Source: Collinsella sp. TF06-26 (GTDB taxonomy: Bacteria > Actinomycetota > Coriobacteriia > Coriobacteriales > Coriobacteriaceae). From it: DNA of 64,000 nucleotides. The position numbers and the translations under genes are program-made. The first letter of the stretch is position 1; every line of letters starts with the position of its first letter. Under the pieces are notes generated by a model. It was not told where the DNA came from. It made no database searches and worked only from the letters and a program-made list of their open reading frames with translations. Shown in pieces: positions 27,530-36,415 of this stretch. Where the stretch lies: NCBI RefSeq assembly GCF_002232035.1, contig NZ_NKXR01000007.1, positions 46,352 to 110,351 on the forward strand, read 5' to 3'.

Positions 27530-27687
27530 GGGACTCCTTTTGTTACAGAACGGTTTCGCAAAAAGGATTCTGCTCCCAGATTTAGATGTAGTAAAGCGAA
27601 TGTATCTTCAGTATGATTAAGTATTACTAATGTAGGCGGGAAAAGCGCTGGCAAAACGTTTTACGGCTACGTCGATGTGGAGGTACG

Positions 27688-28554
27688 ATGGCATCGCGGT
27701 ATCAGATTGTTTGTATGGTGGTCGATCGCGGCAGTCTTAAGGGTGCAGCCGATGAGCTGGGCTATACGCAAAGCGCGGTGAGCCAGGCCGTCAAGGCGCT
27801 CGAGCGCGAGCTGGGTACCACGCTTATCGAGCGCGGTAAGCAAGGTGTCTCGCTTACGCGCGACGGCAAGCAGTACCTGCCGTATCTGCGCCAAATCGTA
27901 ACTGCCGAGGCCGAGCTTGAGGGCAAGCGCCAGGAATTGCTGGGACTCTCCCCGACTGATATTCGTATCGCAACGTTTACCAACGTGAGCCGCACCGTGT
28001 TGCCGCGCGTGATCCGCGACTTTGGTGCCCTGCATCCGGGTGTACGCTTTACGCTCAAACAGGGCGATTACACGCGCAATGCCCAGTGGGTGCACGATGG
28101 CGTGGTTGATTTTTGCTTTACGGCACGCGGATTTACTGCTGGGCTCGAGAAGCGCGTGGTCTATCACGATGAGTTGGTAGCACTGTTGCCGGCCGCGCAT
28201 CCGCTGACGGCAAAGGAAAAGGTGACGCTCGCCGACCTGGCGTCCGAGCCGTTTGTGCTGCTGGATGAGGGCGAACAGAGCCTGGTGCTCGATGCATTCG
28301 CGGCGCATGGGCTGTCGCCGCACGTGACGAGCGAGGTGACCGACGACTACACCATCATGGCGATGGTGGAGGAGGGCCTAGGCGTGAGTATGCTGTATCG
28401 CCGTACCGTCGAGGGCATGAGGGCCGATATTCGCGTGCGTCCCATCGTGCACGCTCCCTCGCGCGACGTGGTGGCGGCCTGGCGCAGCTGGGACACCATG
28501 CCTATCGCCACGAGGCACTTTATCGACTATATGAGCTCACATATTGTCAATTAA
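27688..28554 (+). CDS. LysR-family regulator, divergent from the EamA transporter
   Basis: A 288-residue LysR protein. The N-terminal winged helix-turn-helix contains AADELGYTQSAVSQAVKALE and the rest is a two-lobed periplasmic-binding-like effector domain. The start follows GGAGG. LysR genes often control the gene read in the opposite direction, which here is the EamA transporter; that target is inference. The next gene on the right is a convergent MATE pump. Confidence 0.88.
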   Translation: MASRYQIVCMVVDRGSLKGAADELGYTQSAVSQAVKALERELGTTLIERGKQGVSLTRDGKQYLPYLRQIVTAEAELEGKRQELLGLSPTDIRIATFTNVSRTVLPRVIRDFGALHPGVRFTLKQGDYTRNAQWVHDGVVDFCFTARGFTAGLEKRVVYHDELVALLPAAHPLTAKEKVTLADLASEPFVLLDEGEQSLVLDAFAAHGLSPHVTSEVTDDYTIMAMVEEGLGVSMLYRRTVEGMRADIRVRPIVHAPSRDVVAAWRSWDTMPIATRHFIDYMSSHIVN

Positions 28555-28581
28555 TGACTGGCATGGCGTTGAGTGCGGTGT

Positions 28582-29964
28582 TTAGCGGGCTGTCGCTTTG
28601 GCTTGGGCGGCGCGATAGGTGCGTGCCGGGTGGCAGAGTAGTACCGCCACGACCATAAAGAACGCCGTGGTGCCCAGGCTGATGGGGTAGACCATCATGA
28701 TGTTCGCAAAGGTGCGGAAGTGCGGGAACACGCAGAATACCCAATAGAAGCGAATACCGCAGACGCAGATCATGGTGATGAGGGCGGGCATGAGCGAGAT
28801 GCCAAAGCCGCGCAGGTAGCCGGACATGTTTTCGTAGAACATGCTAAAGGCGTAGGCAGGGAAGATCGAGCACACGCGGATATAGCCGATCGAGACGATG
28901 TTGGGGTCGCTGTTGAACAGCGCCAGGATTTCGCGTCCCAAGCCTACGATGATGACGATGGTGGTGAGCGCGACGATACCGCCTTCGATCAGGCAGACCT
29001 TGAGCGTCTTGGTGCAGCGGTCGATCTGGCGAGCGCCGTGGTTTTGTCCCACAAAGGTGGTGCAAGCCTGGCTAAAGCTGTTGAGCAGGTTGTAGCACAC
29101 GTACTCCAAGCTCATGGCGGCGCTTGATGCCGCCATGACCTCGGTGCCCAAGCTGTTGATGGCGGACTGGATGATGATGTTGGCGACGGCAAAGACAGCG
29201 CTTTGGATGCCGGCGGGCAGCCCGATCTTGACGATGCGCTTGAGGGCGACGGGGTCGATAGTCAGGTCGCGTGGGGTGACGCGGACGACGGAGTCAGTCT
29301 TGAGCAGGTGGACAAAGAGCGTGCCGGAACTGACGGTGTAGGCGATGGCGGTGGCGATGGCGACACCCGCGACGCCCCAGTGGAGCACGGGGACAAAGAT
29401 GAGATCCAGGCCAATGTTGAGGATGGTGGACACGGCAAGCGCCTGCAGCGGCATGCGGGTGATGCCGACAGAGCGGAAGATTGCTGCCTCAAAGTTGTAG
29501 AGCAAGATCGAGGGCATGCTGAGCAAAAAGACGCGCAGGTAGAGCGAAGCGAGCGGCATGGTTTCGTCAGGGACGTTGAGCGCGGCGAGCATGGGCTCGG
29601 CAAAGATCTCGCCCAGCGCGATGACGACAAAGCCCACGAGTGCCATCAGAATCGAGGTATGGACGGCGCGCTTGACCATGTTCTGATCGTTGCGGCCGAT
29701 GGCGTTGGCGATGACCACGTTGGAGCCAAGCGACAGCCCAATAAACAGGTTGATCATAAGACTGGTAAGCGGAACATTGGAGCCGACCGCCGCCATGGCG
29801 AGGGTTCCCTGGTCGCCCGAGAAGTTACCGATGATGACCGTGGCGATGAGGTTCGACAGCTGCTCAAGGATGCTCGTGGCGGCGACGGGAAAGGCGAACA
29901 GGGGAATATTGCGCCACAGCGAGCCGGTGGTCATGTCAATGTGCTTAGATGCGGTGTCTGCCAT
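28582..29964 (-). CDS. MATE-family efflux transporter
   Basis: A 460-residue protein with twelve predicted membrane helices and the MATE internal symmetry. Typical segments are PVAATSILEQLSNLIATVIIG near the N-terminus and VFAVANIIIQSAINSLGTE in the second half. MATE pumps expel cationic drugs or metabolites in exchange for Na+ or H+. The start has a GAGAG site. It is a single gene; a regulator was not identified. Confidence 0.9.
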   Translation of the reverse strand: MADTASKHIDMTTGSLWRNIPLFAFPVAATSILEQLSNLIATVIIGNFSGDQGTLAMAAVGSNVPLTSLMINLFIGLSLGSNVVIANAIGRNDQNMVKRAVHTSILMALVGFVVIALGEIFAEPMLAALNVPDETMPLASLYLRVFLLSMPSILLYNFEAAIFRSVGITRMPLQALAVSTILNIGLDLIFVPVLHWGVAGVAIATAIAYTVSSGTLFVHLLKTDSVVRVTPRDLTIDPVALKRIVKIGLPAGIQSAVFAVANIIIQSAINSLGTEVMAASSAAMSLEYVCYNLLNSFSQACTTFVGQNHGARQIDRCTKTLKVCLIEGGIVALTTIVIIVGLGREILALFNSDPNIVSIGYIRVCSIFPAYAFSMFYENMSGYLRGFGISLMPALITMICVCGIRFYWVFCVFPHFRTFANIMMVYPISLGTTAFFMVVAVLLCHPARTYRAAQAKATAR

Positions 29965-30030
29965 ACGCTCTCAATCTCTAACATGCTCATTCGCGCTTAT
30001 TTGCGCAGACGATGATACTCCTAATCGACT

Positions 30031-30142
30031 AGTCGGCACTTAGGGACGTTCCTTTTCTGCCGGCAGCTGGGGACACTCCTTCAGACTAGTCATTGGGGAC
30101 GTTCTTAAATGACTAGTCGAACAAGAACGTCCCCAATGACGA
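30031..30142. repeat. Cluster of GGGGAC-type palindromic repeats
   Basis: The spacer before rlmA carries ggcacttagggacgttcctt (30034 on) and a complete hairpin unit at 30084-30118 with 11-bp arms (gactagtcatt / aatgactagtc) around ggggacgttctta. A partial inverted copy (aagaacgtccccaatgac) follows at once. These are the same families as in 17462-17640. Confidence 0.8.
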
Positions 30143-30199
30143 GGCGGGGGAGGCGTGCGACAATGGTGGGCGTTGTGTTGTTCGCGCTAAGGAGTTGCC

Positions 30200-31015
30200 A
30201 TGTTGTTGTGTCCCGTTTGCCATGAGCCGTTGGTGGACGATGAGCGCGGTGCTGCATGCGCGGGCGGACATCGGTTTGACCGTGCGCGCGAGGGCTATCT
30301 GTATCTGCTGCGCTCGTCCAAGAGCGGCGACTCCATGGGCGATCCCAAGTCGCAGGCGCGCAGCCGTCGTGACTTTCTAAACCGCGGCTACTATGCGCCG
30401 TTGCGTGATGCGATGGTCGAGCTGGTGCGCGAGCAGGTGTCTGGACGTGCAGCGTCTGCGAATGGCCCCATGACGCTGCTCGATATTTGCTGCGGCGAGG
30501 GCTACTACACCAGTGCCATGGGCGCGGTGCCGGGCGTGGATGCTTACGGGTTCGACCTGGGAAAAGAGATGGTGCGTCTGGCCGCCAAGCGCGGCGATGC
30601 GACCTATTTCGTGGCCAATATGAAGGATATCCCCGTGGCCGATGGTGCCTTCGATATGGTGACCGAGCTTTTTGCCCCCTTTAACGAGCGCGAGTTTGCC
30701 CGCGTGCTGGCACCCGAGGGCTCGCTCTACACCGTGGTGCCGGGTGCGCGGCATCTGTTTGGGCTCAAGGAGGTGCTCTACGACACGCCGTATCTCAACG
30801 ACGAGAAGCTGCCGAAGACTACCGAACTCGAGTTGGTCGGAACGCAGCGGGTGTCTGCGAACATTACGCTCCAGACCCAGGCTGACATCGAGGCGGTGTT
30901 CCAGATGACGCCGTACTACTACCGTACGCGCCCCGCCGACAAAGAGCGCCTGGCAAACCTGGACACCCTTCAGACCGATATCGACTTCATCATCGCCGAG
31001 TACCACCACAGCTAA
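30200..31015 (+). CDS. rlmA: 23S rRNA (guanine) methyltransferase RlmA family
   Basis: A 271-residue SAM-dependent methyltransferase. An N-terminal zinc site (Cys-4, Cys-7, Cys-20, His-24) and the FDRAREGYLYLLR segment are specific to RlmA, which methylates N1 of a guanine (G745 or G748) in 23S rRNA helix 35. The SAM motif LLDICCGEGYY follows at about residue 93. Some family members (TlrB) give tylosin resistance. The start has AAGGAG 6 bp upstream. The last 19 codons and the downstream repeat and terminator are duplicated at 37423-37582. Confidence 0.9.
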   Translation: MLLCPVCHEPLVDDERGAACAGGHRFDRAREGYLYLLRSSKSGDSMGDPKSQARSRRDFLNRGYYAPLRDAMVELVREQVSGRAASANGPMTLLDICCGEGYYTSAMGAVPGVDAYGFDLGKEMVRLAAKRGDATYFVANMKDIPVADGAFDMVTELFAPFNEREFARVLAPEGSLYTVVPGARHLFGLKEVLYDTPYLNDEKLPKTTELELVGTQRVSANITLQTQADIEAVFQMTPYYYRTRPADKERLANLDTLQTDIDFIIAEYHHS

Positions 31016-31016
31016 C

Positions 31017-31066
31017 AACCTGCCAAAAAGGGACAGGTTTATTTTGGCAGGTTTTATCTGGGCAAA
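31017..31066. repeat. CCTGCCAAA/GGGACAGG repeat, copy 1
   Basis: An element of about 50 bases reading aacctgccaaaaagggacag, then gtttattttggcaggttt, then tatctgggcaaa. The acctgccaaa and ttggcaggt ends pair. Other copies are at 37480 and, as an inverted pair, at 56437-56538. Confidence 0.8.
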
Positions 31067-31070
31067 TGTA

Positions 31071-31110
31071 AAGGGCCGACCGCGTTGCTGCGCGATCGGC
31101 CCTTGTTGGT
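31071..31110 (+). terminator. Terminator of rlmA
   Basis: A 9-bp stem (aagggccga / tcggccctt) around a GC-rich inner hairpin, followed by a weak TGTTGGTTG tail. It belongs to the duplicated block also seen at 37535-37568. Confidence 0.7.
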
Positions 31111-31144
31111 TGCTTGGATGTAGGGGGCAGTGGAAGGCGGGAGT

Positions 31145-31546
31145 CTACAGGCGGTCCTTGTTCTCGGCCTTAACGGCGTGTGCCTGCTGAATAAAGAACA
31201 GGTCGTACACCACGATGACAAAGGCGCCAAAGTTGATGGCGTCGCCGCCAAACGCGGGAAGCGTGAGCACGGCCTGCGCAATCGTGGCGATTGCGGCGAC
31301 GATGCCGAGCTTAAACGCACCATCCACCTGCGAAGGCTTGTTGGCGCCCTTGATGCCCGCAACACCTGCGGCAAGATCGACAAGACCCTTGATGACAAGT
31401 ACGGCCGCGGCGAGCATGGCGTTCGGCCCGTACGTGGAATCGAGACTGCCTCGGGCGATGCCGACGCCGGCGATGACGAGGCTGGCGATGCCCAAAACAA
31501 AGTAAATGAGGGCAAGGACTTTGAGTGTCTTGCGAGTGTAGCTCAT
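31145..31546 (-). CDS. Small four-helix membrane protein, paralogue A
   Basis: A 133-residue protein with four predicted helices and a basic N-terminus (SYTRKTLKVLALIYFVLG). The family is not recognised. It is clearly related to the product at 32862-33260: both begin with a K-x-LKV-x-x-IY helix, carry a GIxGANKPSQ/GIRASNNPSK loop in the middle and end with KAENKDRL/KKENQERLS. ATG 31546 has AAAGGA about 8 bp upstream. It is divergent from the LysR gene at 31739 over a spacer with a long inverted repeat. Function unknown. Confidence 0.72.
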   Translation of the reverse strand: MSYTRKTLKVLALIYFVLGIASLVIAGVGIARGSLDSTYGPNAMLAAAVLVIKGLVDLAAGVAGIKGANKPSQVDGAFKLGIVAAIATIAQAVLTLPAFGGDAINFGAFVIVVYDLFFIQQAHAVKAENKDRL

Positions 31547-31595
31547 GGCTGGTCCTTTCGAAGTGGACATGACGTATTTGATGCGCATGCATGGC

Positions 31596-31675
31596 GCATG
31601 TCGCGAAGCATATTGTAATTCAACAAGGCGCTGCGTACGTTCATCCAATAGTTGAACGCTCCGTTCGCGACATGC
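31596..31675. promoter_or_regulatory. Nested inverted repeats in the divergent LysR promoter region
   Basis: A 12-bp perfect inverted repeat (gcatgtcgcgaa / ttcgcgacatgc) encloses a smaller dyad gttcatccaatagttgaac (31639-31657), which fits the LysR operator pattern TTCA-N9-TGAA. Position between the paralogue A gene and the LysR gene supports a control function. Confidence 0.6.
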
Positions 31676-31738
31676 CGGCACTTGCGTTGTGCTAGGTTTT
31701 TACTTAACTGGATCATACTGTGCATTTATTTGAGGTGA

Positions 31739-32677
31739 ATGGTGAATATCAAGCAGGTTGGCTATTTTATCGCCGTATTTGAGACGAAGAGTTTTACCGC
31801 TGCGGCACACCAGTGCAACGTGACCGTCCAGGCCATTTCCAAGTCAATTAGCGAGCTCGAGCAGTTGTTTAACGTTCAGTTTTTTGAGCGTGGAAATAGT
31901 GGCGTAAAGCCGACTCGGGCCGGCCGCAGCTTTTATGCCAAGGCTCGCCACGCCGTCGAGGCGTATCGAGAGGTTGAAAGCTTTGACCCGTCTGGATGTG
32001 ACCTGACCGTCCTGTCGGCCTCTGGGGCACAGGTGATGCCGGAGCTCTCGATTGGCCTGTGCGTTCCCGCACTCGATAACGACGATAAGCTATATAAGGG
32101 GTTGTCTGCGCTTATCATGCGTGGCGCCCGCGTGCGCGTGAAGTTCTGTACCGTGCATCCCGGAATTGCCCAGCAGGAGCTCGAGCAGGGCGACCTCGAC
32201 GCCTTGCTTACGGTGGGCACATATGACAATACCACTGATGATTGCGAGCAGCTGGGAACCTTGCCCACGGGTATTGTCGTCGCCGCCGACCATCCGTTCG
32301 CTAAGAGGCCTTTTGTGACTGTGGCTGATCTGGGTTCATATCCGGCAGGGCAGTCGGCTGCGTTTGATAACTTTAATAATTCGATTTTTTGGCAGTACGA
32401 AAGCCGCGGTGTCCTTGGTGAGACGCGCGTTATCGATGGTCCCGCTCAATTTGGGTCGTTTTTGGCGGCAGAGCACGGCTTTTTCTTAAATGCGATTCTT
32501 CCCGTTCCCGGCCAGATTGCTAGCGGGTTCGAGGTTGTCCCCATTGTGGGTGAAGGGGCCCTGACAGTTCCGGTATGCTTGGTTTCCCTTAAAGATGAAA
32601 AGCCCCAAGCTTATCACGTCGTAGAAAATTACTTGATTCGCATGGTAGGTTGCGCCAACGGGTCCGCTGCTCGCTAG
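31739..32677 (+). CDS. LysR-family regulator between the two membrane paralogues
   Basis: A 312-residue LysR protein; the HTH lies in AAAHQCNVTVQAISKSISELE and the effector domain follows. It differs from usual LysR proteins in recognising-helix residues (VQAISKSI in place of PSAVSRQI). ATG 31739 has GAGGTG 4-5 bp upstream. It is divergent from paralogue A and its end faces paralogue B, which suggests it may control one or both. The effector is unknown. Confidence 0.85.
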   Translation: MVNIKQVGYFIAVFETKSFTAAAHQCNVTVQAISKSISELEQLFNVQFFERGNSGVKPTRAGRSFYAKARHAVEAYREVESFDPSGCDLTVLSASGAQVMPELSIGLCVPALDNDDKLYKGLSALIMRGARVRVKFCTVHPGIAQQELEQGDLDALLTVGTYDNTTDDCEQLGTLPTGIVVAADHPFAKRPFVTVADLGSYPAGQSAAFDNFNNSIFWQYESRGVLGETRVIDGPAQFGSFLAAEHGFFLNAILPVPGQIASGFEVVPIVGEGALTVPVCLVSLKDEKPQAYHVVENYLIRMVGCANGSAAR

Positions 32678-32723
32678 CATATCCTTCGATACGCTCGTCG
32701 CTGTCAGCTCGGCTGCCTGACAA

Positions 32724-32762
32724 CATGCTGTCGATTGTGCCGGTGCCGCACTCGACAGCATG
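32724..32762. repeat. Hairpin after the LysR gene
   Basis: An 11-bp perfect inverted repeat (catgctgtcga / tcgacagcatg) with a 17-base loop lies in the 3' leader before the main terminator. No T tract follows, so it is more likely a structural or protein-binding element. Confidence 0.5.
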
Positions 32763-32782
32763 TGAGCGCCATTCATAGCAGG

Positions 32783-32830
32783 CCGCCCTCCGTTTCTCGT
32801 CTGTCTGAGAAACGGAGGGCGGTTTTTTAT
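32783..32830 (+). terminator. Strong terminator after LysR
   Basis: A 16-bp perfect stem (ccgccctccgtttctc and complement) with an 8-base loop followed by TTTTTTAT. Confidence 0.93.
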
Positions 32831-32861
32831 GCGTGGCGCTTTGTACAGTTGGACCCGATGC

Positions 32862-33260
32862 CTAGCTCAGGCGCTCCTGATTTTCCTTTTTAACGCGGTT
32901 AGCAAAAACGAAGTACGCGGCACTTATGACCACGGCGGTTACATCGGTGGCGCTGGTGCCGACTCCGCCCAAGAAGGGCTCGGAAAGCAGCAGGCTCACA
33001 ACGGCGCATACCAGGCAAATGATAGCCCAGACCCAAACGATACCAATCTTGCTGGGGTTATTTGAGGCACGGATGCCCAACGCGGCAGCGATGATTTCGA
33101 TGACGCCCATCACGATGACGACAACGCTGTAAACCGAGAGGTCGCCGCTGGCGTCGCCCGAAGCCGACGTGAGCGCTAACGCGCCTGCGGCGATGCTGAA
33201 AACACCTCCCAATAAATAGATGATGGACATGACCTTTAGGACTTTACGGTTGTTGCTCAT
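32862..33260 (-). CDS. Small four-helix membrane protein, paralogue B
   Basis: A 132-residue protein with four predicted helices, a polar N-terminus (SNNRKVLKVMSIIYLLGG) and a charged end (RVKKENQERLS). It is a diverged copy of the protein at 31145-31546, as shown by the matching ends and the central GIRASNNPSK loop. The start has GGAAAGGAA upstream. A LysR gene sits between the two copies. No function can be assigned. Confidence 0.72.
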   Translation of the reverse strand: MSNNRKVLKVMSIIYLLGGVFSIAAGALALTSASGDASGDLSVYSVVVIVMGVIEIIAAALGIRASNNPSKIGIVWVWAIICLVCAVVSLLLSEPFLGGVGTSATDVTAVVISAAYFVFANRVKKENQERLS

Positions 33261-33320
33261 GTTCAGTTCCTTTCCCTTGAGCCGTTATGGCACCGTGCAC
33301 GTATTGCCTGGCACCATGAA

Positions 33321-36300
33321 TTACTGATTGAGGGGTTCGTTACCCAGATCTTGCGAGGCGAGTTCCTGTTCTTCATTAAACTCGTCCGCTTCGGCGAGTT
33401 CCTCGGCGGTGGCCGCCCTTGGAGCGGACTCAACGGCGTCGCAATGGTCGAAAACGAGTTGATAGGGGGCGATGTCGCGGCGGGAAAGCATAAGCTTTAC
33501 CTCACGGCGCAAAGAACGCATGACGCTGCCGCGGTCTGTCTCCTTGCAGGTGGCGACAACGCGAATGGTCATAGCGGTGCTGCTAAGGTCGACCACGCCC
33601 TTGTAGAAGGGGCCTTCGATAATGGCGGGAACGCGGTCATGCACACTTTTGAGCTCGTCTTTAAGCACCTTTTCGACATAGGGTAGAGATTCTCCCACCG
33701 GTATGGTGATGTCTATGCTGGCGTAAGAATTAAGTTTGGTCATGTTGGTGACATTCGAAATCGAGCTATTGCGCAGCAGTAGAACATTGCCGTTGCCGTC
33801 ATTGATCTTTGTTGTTCGCACGCCAATTTCCATAACGGTGCCGGTATTGCCGCCAACCGAGATGACGTCTCCAACGCGGAACTCGCCTTCAAAGATAATA
33901 AAGAGCCCGCACAAGATATCCGTGATGAGGTCTTTGGCTCCAAAGGAGACGGCGAGCGTGATGATGCCTGCCGAGGCCAAAAGCGTTGCGGTATCGACGC
34001 CCAAAACACCGAGGCACCAATAGAGCATAGCGATGAGAGTCCCGTATTTTGTCAGGCTCGAGAGAAGTCGACATATCGTCTCGCCGCGCGCTCCAAGCAC
34101 ATTGGACAGCATACGAAGAAGCGCCTGCACGATTGCGCACACTGTGAGAGCCACACAGGCGTACATGATTGAAGCGGTGAGCGCGAATATGTTGAGGCCG
34201 TGCTGCCAGTCATTACCCAGGATGTAGGTGAATACCGAACGCGGGCCAAACAGCGTGTCTTTAAACAAGACGGCCAAAAAGACGATAAATACTCCGATGC
34301 CGGTAAACCATCTGAGGACTGTGCCGAGTTTTTGCTCGGGGGTTTTGTCTTCCCATTTAAAGGAGATGTTGAGCCATCGGCCAATGGCACTTTCGCTGTG
34401 CTTAATACGGCCATCGGACGTCGTGACGGTGATGTTGTACCGTCTTGCCGTGAAATCGTCTTCGCGCTTCGAACGTTTTTCTTCGCCTCTTATAGTGTCG
34501 AGCGTCAGCAGAGGGTAGATGAGGACAAAGCATATAGCGGCGATGATTCCGGTTGCGATGGTGAGCGGAACGCGCTGGTGCATAAAAGAGTCTTCGGGTG
34601 CCGCGACGTAAACGTAATAGTCGCCAGTCTCCAGGCAGGAGGCGTAGAGTTTTTGGTTGTCGATGTAAATGAAGTCGCTAAAGCCGTCTGCAAGGTGCTC
34701 GTCGGCTAATCCTATTTCGGACGCCTTTTTCCCCATAAGAAGATTGTTGGGATGATATGCAACGGTGCCCTCTTTTTTCTCGATTGCAAAGGCGAAGCCT
34801 CCGGCGCCCGCCTTGATGCCATCGAGCACTGCGTCGATCTTGGTGCTCTTGAGCATTTCCTCTAGGCGCATAGGGCGCACGGCAATCTGTGCGATTCCGT
34901 CTGCAATGCCATCTTGATCGTAGAGCGCGACGCCGATGTACTGATATGTCTCGCCAGTGGTTCTGTTGATAGAGAGAGGTTGTATATACTCATCCTTGCC
35001 GGCCAAAAGCGAGCGGAACTCGTAGGAGGAGTCGCCGTACTTGGTCGAAAGACTATAGGATCGTTGTGACGTGCTCGAGCTCGTCATATTGCCGTCGCCG
35101 TCGTAGAGGTAAATTGACTCGACGCCAAGCGTTTCTGCCAAGCTGTGCAGATTGGCTCGCGTGGCGAGCTCTGGATTGTGCTCAACGATGTAGGCAATAA
35201 TATGGCAGGTAGTGGCGTAGTGCTCACTATATTGCCTCGTAAGTTCATCCTCGCGCATCGCATTGTTTTTGAGCGTTTGATCAATCTGCTCTACACGCTC
35301 TCGATTGACCGTCGCTTGGCTCGAAAGGGCAAAGAGCGTTTGCATATAGAAGGTTACTGCCAAAAGTAAGACGAGTCCTGCAATGGACAAGGCTGTTGCA
35401 CGCCTGCCCACGGCGGGGTTAAACCTAAGGTTGCGACCGATCTTGACGTATTCGTGATCGCCGTGGTCGTTATGCTCGTCATCCGCAAGGACAAACAGGT
35501 CATAGAGCGCCACGGCGGCGACGATTGAGATAAAGGCAAAGAGGATGACACCCACGGTGATGTTGCGTGCGGTGGCGGTGTCGCTTTCGGGAATGGCGAG
35601 AACGTAATAGGTGTCATCGACCAACTTGACGCGACAGTACAGGCTTGTGTTCTTGACGGAAGTGAAGAATGTCTTGCCGTCCTCAAGATTGTCAATGTCG
35701 ATGCCGTTGTCGAGTGCATCGGTACCTATCATGTTCTGGTCGGGATGGTAGGTGATCAGATGCGTTTTTGCCGATACGGCGAGGACAAATCCGTGGCTGC
35801 CGAGTGAGATGTTCTTGAGCATGCTCTCGGTCGATCCGGTGTCCTTGACAAGGGCGTGCAGCTCTTGGGGATTTTGTTCTACGATGACCATGGTGTCGTC
35901 ATCGATTTTGGCGGCATAGTATCGCATAAGCCAGTCTTGATCGGGAAGATCGACCTCAACCGGATCGGAGGGCCTGCCGGTCTCGAAGCACTGACGCAGC
36001 TGGTTGAAGCGGGCGCGGCTAAAATCGGCTTTGGTGTCAGCTGCCTTGGCGATGATGGAACCGTCGCGTCGGGCGACGAGAACGTTATCGACCTTGAGCA
36101 GGTCCTTGAGCTCGGCCATTTTGACATCGGTCGCTTCATAACCGGCATCGTTGGCCGCCATAAATGCGATGCTTGCGGCGCGCGTGCGATACAGGTCATC
36201 AAATGTTTGGGTGTTGTCTTCCGTTTCTGACCGAGCCATTTTAACGAGATCGGGGAGTTCGGCGGCAACGCGATCGAATTCCAGAGCGTATTCCTCTTGC

Positions 36301-36404
36301 GATAGACGCGTTTGCATCGAGGCGAGTAGGAGTCCCATCGCCAACGCGCAGACGGTTACGGCAACGGCAAGCGCCATAGATTTCTTCTTTAGTCGCTTGG
36401 ACAT
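33321..36404 (-). CDS. Double-Cache MscS-type channel
   Basis: This 1027-residue protein combines parts not normally joined. Residues 8-30 are a helix; about 31-275 a Cache-type outside domain with the signature YHPDQNMIG (near 218); helices at about 278-300 and 332-355; a second Cache-type domain with YHPNNLLMG (near 548); a helix at about 608-634; then an MscS module with helices at about 693-713, 736-763 and 786-824 (pore helix, LLASAGIITLAVSFGAKD) and the conserved EGEFRVGDVISVGG...GTVMEIGVRTT beta domain. MscS proteins open under membrane tension; Cache domains bind small molecules. A ligand-gated channel is the inference. ATG 36404 has AGGGAG 7 bp upstream. It starts 11 bp after the stop of a solute-binding lipoprotein gene, in one operon. 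Confidence 0.88.
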   Translation of the reverse strand: MSKRLKKKSMALAVAVTVCALAMGLLLASMQTRLSQEEYALEFDRVAAELPDLVKMARSETEDNTQTFDDLYRTRAASIAFMAANDAGYEATDVKMAELKDLLKVDNVLVARRDGSIIAKAADTKADFSRARFNQLRQCFETGRPSDPVEVDLPDQDWLMRYYAAKIDDDTMVIVEQNPQELHALVKDTGSTESMLKNISLGSHGFVLAVSAKTHLITYHPDQNMIGTDALDNGIDIDNLEDGKTFFTSVKNTSLYCRVKLVDDTYYVLAIPESDTATARNITVGVILFAFISIVAAVALYDLFVLADDEHNDHGDHEYVKIGRNLRFNPAVGRRATALSIAGLVLLLAVTFYMQTLFALSSQATVNRERVEQIDQTLKNNAMREDELTRQYSEHYATTCHIIAYIVEHNPELATRANLHSLAETLGVESIYLYDGDGNMTSSSTSQRSYSLSTKYGDSSYEFRSLLAGKDEYIQPLSINRTTGETYQYIGVALYDQDGIADGIAQIAVRPMRLEEMLKSTKIDAVLDGIKAGAGGFAFAIEKKEGTVAYHPNNLLMGKKASEIGLADEHLADGFSDFIYIDNQKLYASCLETGDYYVYVAAPEDSFMHQRVPLTIATGIIAAICFVLIYPLLTLDTIRGEEKRSKREDDFTARRYNITVTTSDGRIKHSESAIGRWLNISFKWEDKTPEQKLGTVLRWFTGIGVFIVFLAVLFKDTLFGPRSVFTYILGNDWQHGLNIFALTASIMYACVALTVCAIVQALLRMLSNVLGARGETICRLLSSLTKYGTLIAMLYWCLGVLGVDTATLLASAGIITLAVSFGAKDLITDILCGLFIIFEGEFRVGDVISVGGNTGTVMEIGVRTTKINDGNGNVLLLRNSSISNVTNMTKLNSYASIDITIPVGESLPYVEKVLKDELKSVHDRVPAIIEGPFYKGVVDLSSTAMTIRVVATCKETDRGSVMRSLRREVKLMLSRRDIAPYQLVFDHCDAVESAPRAATAEELAEADEFNEEQELASQDLGNEPLNQ

Positions 36405-36415
36405 GGGTGGCTCCC

